Below are positions 39,251 through 50,135 of a DNA stretch of 64,000 bases, piece by piece. The position numbers and the translations under genes are program-made. The notes under the pieces are model-generated. The model was not told where the DNA came from. It saw nothing but the letters and a program-made list of their open reading frames with translations, and ran no database searches. Origin of the DNA: Flaccisagitta enflata (Eukaryota; Chaetognatha; Sagittoidea; Aphragmophora); the NCBI GenBank assembly GCA_965153355.1, contig OZ231128.1, forward strand, positions 41,726,001 through 41,790,000, in the 5' to 3' direction. How positions within the stretch are numbered: the stretch's first letter is position 1; every line of letters begins with the position of its first letter.

Positions 39251-39738
39251 AATTCGGCAATCATCTAGAATCCGGGATTGAGATTTTCAGAGACTGATTG
39301 ACAATGTTCTTTATGTTTAGAGTTAGGGGTGGGGGTAGGGTTAGGGGTGGGGTTAGGGTTAGGGTAAGGGGTGGGGTTAGGATTAGGGGTGGGGTAAGGT
39401 TAGGGGTGGGGTCAGGGTTAGGGGTGGGGTTAGGATTGAGGTTAGGGTTAGTAGTGGGGTTAGTGTGAGGGGTTAGGATTAGGGGTGGGGTTAGGGTTAG
39501 GGTTCGGGGTGGGGTTAGGGGTGGGGTTGGGTAGGTTTAGGGATTAGGGTTAGGGTTAGGGGTGCGGTTAGGGTTAGGGGTGGGGGTTAGGGGTGGGGTT
39601 AAGGGTGCGGTTAGGGGTGGCGTTAGAGTTAGTTGTTTTGAATCATGGTAGATGTTTATTTCAATGGAGCTATTTCATTATGCGTCTTCAATACAAAAGT
39701 TTTTCTCAATCCCGGATACTAGATGATAGCCAAAATTC
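39251..39738. mobile_element. Inverted repeat enclosing a telomere-like tract
   Basis: The left arm CAATCATCTAGAATCCGGGA and the right arm TCCCGGATACTAGATGATAG are inverted copies (about 33 bp). Between them, 39321-39630 holds TTAGGG/TTAGGGGTGGGG repeats. The paired arms suggest a foldback element with G-rich cargo. Confidence 0.65.
39321..39630. repeat. Interstitial telomere-like tract, ~310 bp
   Basis: Alternating TTAGGG and TTAGGGGTGGGG units, G-rich on the plus strand. G-quadruplex-prone. Confidence 0.9.
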
Positions 39739-40009
39739 TTCGCAGGCTTTACATACTTAAAATTAGATTGTTTTACTTTTGCTTTTGTGAGAATGACGAT
39801 TTGAGATGTCTACAGAATGCATTTCATCAATTTTGCAGCTTATGAACTACACGACATGCTGAATTTCATGGTATGGGGAACAATGTGGGTCAGCTCAACG
39901 GTGGGTGGGCAATAACTATTAACTAGTATAAGAGAGCTAAGGCGGCTTGTAGATGGGTGAAAGAAAGATTGAAGGAGCGAGGGGATGAAAGAAAGAATGG
40001 GTGAACGAA

Positions 40010-40140
40010 CGAATGAAAAAATGAATGAATGAATGAATGAATGAATGAATGAATGAATGAATGAATGAATGAATGAATGAATGAATGAATGAATGACTGA
40101 ATGAATGAATGAATGAAATGATGAATGAATGACCAAGTTA
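40010..40140. repeat. (AATG)n array
   Basis: AATG units with a few variants. Confidence 0.95.
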
Positions 40141-40561
40141 ATGAATGGATGAACAAATTAACGAATAAATGAATAAATGTGTGTCATTGAGTTTTGTCTC
40201 TTATACAACCGAACTTGAATTCATTTTTCCTCCACCCCGTTTTCTTCGCGTCTCTGATTTCTGCGGCTGCTGCACATTGCTGCCAATCTGTTGTTCTGCG
40301 CGCATCTAGGGCTTTTTAGGCCAAAATATGATCATCGCCGATATGACTTTAAAGTTGTGTATGAACAAACATATATCGCTGGAGCAAGTTTCAACCAATT
40401 CTTGCTCAAGAAAGCTGTTTTTTTAGTCGCAGGGTTAGTCAGAAGTGAGCCAGTTCTGAAAAATACCCAAAAATTAAAAAAATACTGTGGAATCTTTGAT
40501 GCCACTTTTTTTACAGGAAGTAAGTTGGAAAGTAATGACAAAAACTTTTTTCAAGGGGTCG

Positions 40562-42017
40562 TATTGTATGGTATTGTATTGTGTTCGGTAAAAGCAGCAA
40601 GTTAAAGTAAACATACGATAACAAAAAAGCGCTTGCAGTCAACATGGCATGCTCAAAAAAATCCGGGGATTTGTTTCCATTGAGGTCCATTACAACAACA
40701 TCAATAAATAAATTTAAAAAAAAAAACACGATAAAAACTGCAGATAAAAACTTGACAAGGTTTGACATTGGAAGAATGATTTTCCTTACTCAGAAACAGA
40801 GAGCAGTAGGTGCCTTTTAAGTCGAGATTTAAAAAGGGGCAAAGATTTAACTTCTTTCAGCTCAGACGGTAGCGAGTTCCAAGCAGAAATAGCCTCGCGA
40901 TTGAAAGTGCCAATTGGGCTAGAACAGTGGGCAAGGGAAAAGTTGTGACTACTTTGACGCAGGTTATAACGATGAAATTTCACTGAGATAGGACGGAGAA
41001 AGACCTGCCTTTACTTTGAAGGCATGTATAAGATTGAAATACCTGACCCGCTTTGGGAAAGGAAGCCATGAAAGATCACCAAGTTCCCTTTGGCCTATAT
41101 GACCACGATGCGGTAGAAAAAGAGCAAATCTTGCACATTTGCGCTGGAAAACATTCAAAGACTCGCGAAGAGAAACAGATAAACCGTTATACCACGAAGA
41201 AGAACAGTATTCGAGGCTGGAAAAAATCAGCGCCTGACAAAGAAGCCTTCTAGTGTTATGATTCAAGTAACTTCCATTACGGTAAAGAAACTGCAATTTA
41301 CCGCGGGCCTTGTTAATCAAACCTTCAACATGATTTGAAAAATCTAAAAACTGATCCAGATGGATACCAAGATATTTGACAGACGTTACCCGACTGACAA
41401 CCGTATTGTCTAATTTAACCTCAAACTTGATGTCCGGACCAAGTCGCCGTTTCGAACCAAACAGAATGCACTCAGTTTTACCTAAGTGCAGGGAAAGACG
41501 GTTGTCAATTAGCCAACTCTGTCAGATAGAAAGTTCGCTACTTAAAAATAGAGCAACTGCGTTTGGATCAGGGCCACTGTGAACTAAGGCACTATCATCT
41601 GCGTACAGGGATAATTTACAATTAAGTGCATCTGCCATGTCATTAATATAGCATAGAAATAATGTTGGGCCTAATATGCTGCCCTGCGGTACTCCACACG
41701 TGACCTCAGAAAAAGTTGAATCAACTCCGTTAACTTGTGTACACTGTGATCTTTCACTTAAGTAAGAGCGAAACCAATCAGTTGATGCAATACCCATGGC
41801 TGATAGCTTACGTACAAGTAAGTCATGGTCTACGCAATCAAAAGCTTTTTGTAAATCTATCATGACCATGCCAGTAAAATTACCTTTGCTACTCTCGCAC
41901 TTTATAAAATCATTCAAATTCATCAAGCATGTATCCGTAGAAAAACCCCTACGAAATCCACTTTGGTGATCGTACAATAAACCCTTTTTACAAAGATATC
42001 CGTTCAACTGTGTCCTA
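40562..42017 (-). pseudogene. 5'-truncated non-LTR retrotransposon (LINE) reverse transcriptase
   Basis: From 42015 downward the frame encodes LINE reverse transcriptase: QSGFRRGFSTDTC, KAFDCVDHDLL, the GVPQGSILGP motif and the catalytic YADDSALVHS. The frame is broken by TGA at 41524-41522 and by a frameshift near 40985, after which the C-terminal VKFHRYNLRQ and FNREAISAWNSLP motifs follow in another frame. Endonuclease and ORF1 are absent; a stop codon lies just upstream of the first homologous residue, so 42017 is the 5' truncation. A 3'UTR ends in ACAAT-type short repeats (about 40562-40590), as in CR1/L2-like elements. Clade not determined. Confidence 0.88.
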
Positions 42018-42902
42018 ATCGATTAAAAAAAAAACAAAAAAGTCATGACGAGATTGAAAACAGTTTTATTAAGGAGAGAATTTCCTAAAAATGGTTCAAC
42101 CTAATTTGTATAGGAAAATTTACTGAACTTGTTAAAAAATTGCACGACTTTGCACGGCTCAAAACCTATGAAAAAGTACTCCCTGATATCTCCTGACTAT
42201 GGCCATATACCTCTCATGATGTGCAGCGGGGTGGAAGTTAGCTTTTTTCGACCAAAAGTTTGATACCTCAATGAAAATGTGAAAAAGAGATAGAGATAGC
42301 TACATATAAAATAAAGGGAAAAGAGAAAGAGAGAATGGAAAAACGCAGTTTAATAGTAGGGTTCATCTCTAATTGACTTTGCATCGATGGATGCGTCTAT
42401 CCATAAACAAATCGCAATCTGTTTAACTATCCTGCATCTATGTGTCTTTCTGTCTTTTTGTCTGTTATTATTGTACGGTCTGTCTGTCTGTCTGTCTGTC
42501 TGTTCATCTGTCTGTCATCAGCATACGGTTTCAAAAAGTTTTTTGCTGCTGAGGCAATATCTATCTTCTTGTTTCGTGTTTCTTTTCTTTCATTTTTTTT
42601 TTTCATTCTTTTTCTGTTTCTTTTTCTTTTTCTTTTCTTTTCATTTTTATTTTTTTCTCTAAACAGGCTATCCTCATAATGGTTGATTGTGAGCAACCCC
42701 CCCCCCTTCAGCTCCCATCTCTCTGTATAATTTGCTCGCTCTCTCTCTCTTCCTCTCTTTTCCTCTCTCTCTCTCTCTCTCTCTCCCCGGCGTCGAGTTT
42801 GACCATTTTTCCTTAAAATATGAACAAGAAAAAGAAAAAAAATTTTAGGTTTCTTATATTTTTGCACCTCCGCTTTCTCTTTCTACATCTTCCCCCTTAA
42901 AA
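42018..42902. other. Simple-sequence-rich intergenic DNA
   Basis: CTGT repeats at 42478-42515, pyrimidine tracts at 42590-42660 and (CT)n at 42750-42785. No gene. Confidence 0.5.
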
Positions 42903-43096
42903 AACAAGGCCGGATACACGACTACCAAAGTCGCGTGCGGCTGGGCAGGGGCCATTTTTGAGGTCAGCAGAGCATTTGGGTAGGAGCAGTGGGTTCAAAA
43001 ATATAAAATCATAAAAAAAGTAAAACGTGACCAACCGACCAACCAACCAACCGACGGACAAAGCGGGTTGTAGAGTCGCGTGCACGCGACTAAAAA
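42903..43096 (-). mobile_element. Family A, full length with perfect terminal palindrome
   Basis: AACAAGGCCGGATACACGAC at the left; right end GTCGCGTGCACGCGAC then TAAAAA. The 16-bp palindrome GTCGCGTGCACGCGAC can form a hairpin or cruciform. Confidence 0.8.
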
Positions 43097-43220
43097 TGAT
43101 CTCCTGCTTCTTCTAAGCTGAGGCCTGTCTTTCTCATTTGCCTTCTTCTTCTTCTTCTTCTTCTTTTGTATCATCATCCTTATCTTTCTTATCGTTTTTC
43201 CTCTTTTACAATACAACTGA

Positions 43221-43299
<79 letters not shown>

Positions 43300-43425
43300 A
43301 CTTTTGTTGTTGTTGTTGTTGTTACTTTTGTTGTTGTTGTTGTTGTTACTTTTGTTGTTGTTGTTGTTGTTACTTTTGTTGTTGTTGTTGTTGTTGTTGT
43401 TGCTACTTTTGTTGTTGTTATTGGT
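43221..43425. repeat. (TTG)n with TTACTT interruptions
   Basis: Blocks of TTG separated by TTACTTTTG at regular intervals, a higher-order unit of about 33 bp in the second half. Confidence 0.95.
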
Positions 43426-43429
43426 GTTT

Positions 43430-43925
43430 GTCATCTTCCAAGTCATTTTGTCCTCATTGGCTAACAGAATGAGCCCACGCACTTTTTCACTGAATTGCCA
43501 TTTTCCTCATAAGGCCAATAGTAGTTTTCGCAAAGAAAACATCCTTATAAACACTCTATGAAAATAATTCATAACAAATTCTTTGTATATAAGTGCAAAG
43601 TTCATCAGTGGTTTGTTTATTACTTTATCTTCTTTCAATGTAATGAACAACCTCCCAAAATGCCTCATGCGTCGAAAATAACAGATTGGCAGCACTGTGT
43701 GCTGTTCCCTCCAAAGGAAATCTAAAGGCTGACGAACGCGAGAACCTAAAGGCTTGAGAGCAGAGAACTAAAGCTTTGAAAGGCTGAAGTGAAGAGGTTC
43801 CTAATTACGCGGATCGAGAACGTGGAAGAGAGAAAGCGAGCAAATGAAGTTGAATCCGATTGTTAAGTGGAGATTTTAAGGAGAAGAGGAGAGGAAGAAG
43901 AGAGCCTATGTGAAAAAGAAACTCT
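43430..43925. other. Unique sequence, no gene supported
   Basis: Nothing recognisable between the TTG array and the family A element. Confidence 0.45.
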
Positions 43926-44079
43926 TTTTTTAGTCGCGTGCACGCGACTCTACAACCCGCTTCGTCGGTCGGTCAGTCCGTCCGTCCGTCCGTCGGTAAC
44001 ACTTTGCTTTTTTTCGTCTTTTTGGGTCGTCTGGAGTTATTTTGAGTCTTTTTTTGTTGTTTTTGGGAATTATTGGTTG

Positions 44080-44468
44080 CTTTTAGTCATTTTTGGTCAT
44101 TTTTGGTCATTTTTGGTCATTTTGGTCATTTTGGTCATTTTGGTCATTTTAGTCATTTTTGGTCATTTTTGGTCATTTTTGGTCATTTTTGGTCATTGTT
44201 GATTATTTTTGGTCATTTTTGGTCATTTTTGATTATTCTTGGTCATTTTTGGTCATTTTTGGTTATTTTGGTCATTTTTGGCCATTTTGGCCATTTTTGA
44301 TCATTTTTGATCATTTTTGTCATTTTTGGTCATTTTTGGTTATTTTTGGTCATTTTTGGTCATTTTTGGTCATTTTTGGTCATTTTGGTCATCTTTGGTC
44401 ATCTTTGGTCATCTTTGGTCATTTTGGTCATTTTGGTCATTTTTGGTCATTTTTGGTCATTTTTGGTA
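44080..44468. repeat. GGTCATTTTT minisatellite
   Basis: Units of 10-11 bp, mostly GGTCATTTTT(T), with T-tracts repeated close to the helical period. Cargo of the family A element. Confidence 0.9.
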
Positions 44469-44469
44469 A

Positions 44470-45290
44470 AAGTCTGCTGGATAAAGTCTTCTGGTTTAAA
44501 TCTAATGGGTTAAGTCTGCTGGTTAAAATCTGCTAGTTTAAATCTGCTGGTTTAAGTTTGCTGGTTTAAGTCTGCTGGTTTAAATCTAATGGTTTAAGTC
44601 TGCTGGTCTAATGGTCTAAGTCTGCTGGTTTAAGTCTGCTGGTTAAAATGATATTAAAGATAAGTATGGTTTAAGTCTGGTTTCAGTCTGGTTTAAGCCT
44701 GGTTAAAGTCTGGTTTAAGTATGATTTAAGTCTGGTTAAAGTCTGGTTTAAGTCTGGTTTAAGTCTGGTTTACGTCTGGTTTAAGTCTGGTTTAAGTCTG
44801 GTTTAAGACTGGTTCATGTCTGATTGATGTCTGGTTTAGGTCTGGGTTAGGTCTAGTTTAGGTCTGGTGTATGTCTGGTTTTTGTCTGGTTTATGTTTGA
44901 TTTAGGTCTGATTTAGGTCTGGTTTTGGTCTGGTTTTGGTCTGGTTTTGGTTTGTTTTAATTCTGGTTTGAGTCTGGTTTGAGTCTGGTTTGAGTCTGGT
45001 TTGATTCTGGTTTGAGCCTGGTTTGAGCCTGGTTTGAGCCTGGTTTTGGTCTGGTTTAAGTCTGGTTTGAGTCTGGTTTGAGTCTGGTTTGAGTCTGGTT
45101 TGAGTCTGGTTTGAGTCTGGATTGAGTCTGGTTTGAGTCTCATTTGAGTCTGGCTTAAATCTGGTTTATGTCTGGTTTATGTCTGGTTTATGTCTGATTT
45201 AGGTCTGGTTTCCGTCTGGTTTAATTCTGGTTTGAGTCTGGTTTGAGTCTGGTTTGAGTCTGGTTTGGGTCTGTTTTGGGTTGCGTCTAA
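44470..45290. repeat. AGTCTGGTTTA minisatellite
   Basis: Units of 11-13 bp, with blocks of AGTCTGCTGGTTTA, AGTCTGGTTTA and AGTCTGGTTTG in succession. Cargo of the same element. Confidence 0.9.
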
Positions 45291-45383
45291 GTCTGATTTT
45301 CGATAAAAAGATACAATAAGGAGTCAGGTCAGTTCAGTTATTTTTGTCCTGCACGCGACTTATAGGTGTTGGCCTTGTTCGTT

Positions 45384-45387
<4 letters not shown>

Positions 45388-45479
<92 letters not shown>
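45388..45479. repeat. (GA)n array
   Basis: Uninterrupted GA immediately right of the family A element. Confidence 0.95.
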
Positions 45480-45480
<1 letters not shown>

Positions 45481-46257
45481 CCACCGCTATGCGTAATTGA
45501 CCTTATTAGTGTTGCATTCCCATAAACCATTTATACTTCTTTAATGTCATTCATGTTATGCTGTCTATATGACAAAGCGGTTATTTAAGAATGGCAAAAC
45601 TCATGAGTGTTTGTAGTGATTCAATTTATCAAGGTCACATAGCATACTACATACATACAGCATACTGTGTGTTACCAAATGACCGATCCGATAAGGAATC
45701 GACCTTGCTTTTCTTTCGGAAATGCCAATCAAGTACTAAGTAAGGGGGGATGCAGAAACTAGGGCTAGCGGTGCAAAAAATTACCCGCATTCCGAACAGG
45801 AACGCGAAAAAATCCAGTGCTTACTAACAGAGAATTTACTTACTGCCGGCGAAGGACAAATGTCTGATACGATGATTTGTATTTTGTATCCAACTGTTGA
45901 AATCATTGGAATGGTAGGTAGAATCATTCTGTCTGACACGACTCCTCTTTTCCTTCCAAAGTTGATCCCATTCTCTTCCTTTATCTATCGCACAAAGTCC
46001 GACAGTTTGAATTTAATATCCGTTATCTTAAAGTTGAATTAACTAAATCTTATTAAGTCATTAGACTCGTTGTCGTATTTGATTTAATCTCAAGCGCGTG
46101 CGTGCGTGCGTGCGAGTCTTGAGCGTGGAGAACATAGTGGAATCGTCTCTCGGTTCTGTCTGAATCCATCGAGGTTAAAATTGGAGTTCTCCTTCTTCAG
46201 GACTTTCTCTCAACTCTTACACGATTCGGACCTTGAGCGTTAGTCTTAGTATTCCGC
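45480..46257. other. Unique sequence, no gene supported
   Basis: A short (GCGT)n at 46096-46113. Nothing else. Confidence 0.45.
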
Positions 46258-46295
46258 TTTCTTTCCTTATTTCTTCCTTTCTTTCTTTCTTTCTC

Positions 46296-46334
<39 letters not shown>

Positions 46335-46335
46335 C

Positions 46336-46373
<38 letters not shown>

Positions 46374-46430
46374 TTTCTTTTTTTCTTTCTTTCTTTTTTC
46401 TCCGTCTTTCTTTGTTTGTTTCTTTCTTTC
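46258..46430. repeat. (CTTT)n array
   Basis: CTTT units; the right flank is shared with 30326-30380. Confidence 0.95.
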
Positions 46431-46820
46431 TTTGCAACGATTAATGATCCTCGCTCATAGCTAGATCTGTCCGCTACAGGAAGATATTCTTCTTTTTCGT
46501 TTTTTTTTTTTGTTTGTTTGTTTTTTTTTCTTTTTCTCTCTTGCGCGCGGTGGTGAACCGCCGTTGATTAGATGCCCATTTGAATTTGAATAAACCAGTA
46601 AAAAATACTGATTGAAATTGCACTGCTGTAGTAGCGGCATACAACGCTTGCTTTCGAAGAACGTTTTGAAAAAATTCATATATGTAACTGAAAGTTGTTG
46701 CTTAAAAAAAAGAAAGAAAAAAAAGCTGGCCTTAAGATGAGTAAACGTCTGTAATATCATTGAATCATCGCTTACTTAGTTTTGAATCGACAAAAAAGTC
46801 AATTAAGTGTTGTCATTTAA

Positions 46821-47011
46821 AGCAAGGCCGGATACACGGCTACCCCAGGGGCAGAGGCCATATGAGGTCACTGGATCATTTGGGCAGGAGCAGTGAGGCC
46901 AAGGACCGCAAAAAAAAGTAAAGTGTGACGGACGGAGGGACGGACGGACGGACGGACGGACGGACGGACCGACAAAGCGGGGTGTAGAGTCGCGTAGCAC
47001 GCGACTAAAAA
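46821..47011 (-). mobile_element. Family A, full length
   Basis: AGCAAGGCCGGATACACGGC, GATCATTTGGGCAGGAGCAG, a (GGAC)n tract, AAGCGGGGTGTAGAGTCGCG and GTAGCACGCGACTAAAAA. Confidence 0.8.
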
Positions 47012-47078
47012 GACAACGTAAGGAATCAAATCTGAATGAGAAGAAATGTCCGCCTAGTATTACCTGTATTACACTGTA

Positions 47079-47113
47079 TCACCATACCATACCATACCAT
47101 ACCATACCATAGT
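47079..47113. repeat. (CATAC)n pentanucleotide
   Basis: Six or so ACCAT/CATAC units. Similar to the short-repeat tail of the LINE at 40562, so it could mark a degraded LINE 3' end. Confidence 0.7.
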
Positions 47114-47163
47114 ATTACACTGTATTACCGAGAGTGCTTTAAGCATTACCTTGAATACGATAC

Positions 47164-47235
47164 AGGTAAACCCCGCTATAACGGATCCAAGAGTAATGGA
47201 AATCCGCCTATAATGAATCTAAAACATTGATCCCT
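47164..47235. mobile_element. End of a pogo/Tc1-like MITE
   Basis: TA|CAGGTAAACCCCGCTATAAC followed by AAGAGTAATGGAAATCCGCC, colinear with the left part of 19802-19979. No right end was found, so this is a fragment or solo end. Confidence 0.55.
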
Positions 47236-47389
47236 TCATGTCACTTTTAAGTTTACTGTTGTTATTCGTTATTGCGGTTATCATCAAACATAATAGTGAC
47301 AAGAAGGGCTTAAAAGATCATGTGACTACAATACGTGATTTTCTTTGGTTGCGCCATATGGACTCTGTCTGAAGTAGAAAGTGAGAAAA

Positions 47390-47998
<609 letters not shown>

Positions 47999-47999
47999 T

Positions 48000-48734
48000 A
48001 CTTAGTTGTACATCAGAACATTTTTTATTTATTCATTATAAACCCCATTATAAACCTCGTGATCATCCGTATAGGGGAGCAAAAAGCTCAGAAACATCCA
48101 GGCTAATTTCAAGCCGAACAGCCAGCGCATCCAAGCCCGTCGCAGTCGCAATGATAATATGATGAGAGGGGCAACAAAATCGCTATCACCCCTACCAAAA
48201 AGAAAATATTACAGGGACAACAGAGGTACTAGCTAAAAGCTTATCCCAATTCCCGCCATCGAAGCGTTTTTCGAATTTCCTCATGGTTCCCAAGCTATTG
48301 GTAATAAACTAGCTAAATCAACACCTCAGAAAATGGCTGATTTTCATCCAAAAAAGGGCTGTATCTTGAAAACTAGGTTGAAATTAAGAAATCGCCTCGA
48401 CGGCGGGAATTGAATTGGGACAAATTGTTGGGCGCCACCTTTATCGTCCGTGTGGTAGTAACTATTTGAGCGGCAGGTAGGGGTGCTAGCGATTTTAAAT
48501 GGCCCTCTTACTGTAATGTCATTGGTTCTGTAATCGATGCATTGCTTCCATGACCTCTGAGCCATGACAAATTTTCAATTCCGCGAAACAATACAGCTAG
48601 CCAGTAGCCAAAAGGCAAAAGTGTATTTAACAGGTGAAACAATACTCCTCACTTAATCCCAAGGGAGCAAAACCTGTAAGGACTAATCAGCCAAAGCAAA
48701 AAATTGTCTTCTTATTCCCACAGGGATGTATGTA
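48000..48734. other. Unique sequence
   Basis: Minus strand near 48410 has TTCAATTCCCGCC, a weak B-box-like motif without a clear A box. No gene supported. Confidence 0.35.
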
Positions 48735-49246
48735 CAGTACGATGGGAGCAATGACGACCTCGACTGGAGGATAGATTTTAGGTATACTAATTTTATTTGT
48801 ATCATGAAATATTTGAGATCTAGGCTATTTTAAGGTTGCTTTATAGAGCGAATGCATTTGCGTCTCTGAAACCTCAAAAAATTCAGCTCAATCGGACCAT
48901 TTTTATAGGTTTTACGGCTATGTTTAACAAACAAAAGTTATGCAAATTAATTTTTGGGCAAAACTTAAAATGGCCATAAAACCTGTAAAAATGAACCAAT
49001 TGAACTGATTTTTTTTTTCAAAACCATATAAAATTTTCCACCCGACCTATTGAGATAAGTTAGAACTTTGAAAAATGAAGTCTTGATGAGGTCAAGTCAC
49101 AAGTTGAAGTTCAAGATACGCAAATATTTTCACTCAATAAAGCAACCTTTAATTACCCTAGATCTTAAATATTTTATGATACAAACAAAATTAGAGTACC
49201 TGAAATCTATCCTCCAGTCTAGGTCGTCCTTGCTCCCATCGTACTG
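48735..49246. mobile_element. 512-bp foldback element with ~145-bp TIRs
   Basis: TA|CAGTACGATGGGAGCA at the left and TGCTCCCATCGTACTG|TA at the right. The arms match inward through GACTGGAGGATAGATTT and beyond. Even the centre is partly self-complementary (TATAGGTTTTACGG against ATAAAACCTGTAAA). Non-coding; an open frame through its right arm is not a gene. Confidence 0.85.
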
Positions 49247-49330
49247 TATCAAGACCGACGTTTTTCACGTCCAAGGACGACTAGACTTGGAGTCCCATGC
49301 ATCCATGTTTCCACATGAGATAAAAAGAAT

Positions 49331-49599
49331 GGGCGCGTTTCTAGTGTCCGTCAAAAACGCGTTTCTTCCTATAAAACGCGATGCCAGCATGAATACTTAT
49401 TCAAGAATTTCAACTGTCCCATGAGAGAGTGAGGGAAATGAGTTTGCGAACCCGTGAACGGAGCAAGCGAGTGAAGCGATCACAGCAAAGCGGAGTGCTG
49501 TGGAGCGAGTGAGCTGAGTGAGAAGTACGAGCGAACAAACACAGAGAGCGACCGCGTGGCCCGTTGAAAACGCGATTGTCTCAGACTAGAAACGCGCCC
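49331..49599. mobile_element. 269-bp MITE, copy 1
   Basis: Terminal inverted repeats GGGCGCGTTTCTAGT and ACTAGAAACGCGCCC are perfect over 15 bp. The interior is rich in GAGCGAGTGAG-like motifs and non-coding. It lies 41 bp beyond the stop codon of the COX-like gene, so the 3'UTR probably runs into it. A second copy sits in intron 1 of the same gene. Confidence 0.85.
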
Positions 49600-49640
49600 A
49601 TTGTCGCTCTCCACGTCTTCATCTGTATGAAATGTGTTCA

Positions 49641-49852
49641 TCATAGCTCCTCATTAACCGATGGCGCTGACCATGGACGTTTGGACCCCGGAGTCTGGAA
49701 GCTGATGTACGGACATTCTTCTTTCGCTTCGTTTCTCCACAAATTGTCGCAAATCAGTTTGGACAAGGAGGCAGATTGAAAAAGGTCCATACCAACTTTA
49801 CCACCAAACGTTGAGGGGCGAAAGTACATGTGCAACGGATTTGACATCAACC
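49641..49852 (-). CDS. COX-like exon 11: C-terminus and stop
   Basis: Encodes [18 protein letters not shown] and [17 protein letters not shown], matching [20 protein letters not shown] and EVGFNLVKTATLKKLVC of COX-1. The Cys pair of the C-terminal disulphide is kept with a longer loop ([17 protein letters not shown]). It ends NEEL and TGA at 49643-49641. NEEL resembles the STEL/PTEL ER-retention signals of COX. Acceptor TTTTTTTCTTAG is strong. Confidence 0.93.
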
Positions 49853-50066
49853 CTAAGAAAAAAAGAACAAACTCAATCGGGCAATGATGTGATATGAAAA
49901 ATGATGCGTCCTGACTGATTTCCTGCGTGTATTGACTTTGTCAGTAGTCATGTGAGATATATGGTGTGAGAGACAGATAAAAACATAATTAAGGTTGTTT
50001 AGTTTATTACACGACATGGCGATTTTTAAGGAGGCGTATTGAACATACCGACAAACCGACCGACCA

Positions 50067-50135
<69 letters not shown>

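Larger units (their letters stand above)
43926..45380 (+). mobile_element. 1.45-kb family A element carrying two minisatellites
   Basis: Left end TTTTTTAGTCGCGTGCACGC, then CCGCTTCGTCGGTCGGTCAG and (GTCC)n; right end TGCACGCGACTTATAGGTGT and TGGCCTTGTTC. The cargo is a GGTCATTTTT array (44080-44468) followed by an AGTCTGGTTTA array (44470-45290). The short copy at 59003-59392 has the same right end. Confidence 0.8.

Noticed and set aside
39321-39630. Chromosome end
   Set aside because: Telomere-like units are mixed with TTAGGGGTGGGG variants and have unique DNA on both sides, so they are interstitial.
40964-41320. Separate gene downstream of the reverse transcriptase
   Set aside because: Same frame as the upstream reverse transcriptase, separated by one TGA; it is the same LINE.
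43138-43561. Poly-Leu, poly-Val and poly-Asn frames
   Set aside because: Readings of the (TTG)n array.
49068-49424. 118-residue plus-strand frame
   Set aside because: It overlaps the arm of a foldback element and a MITE; no homology or splice support.
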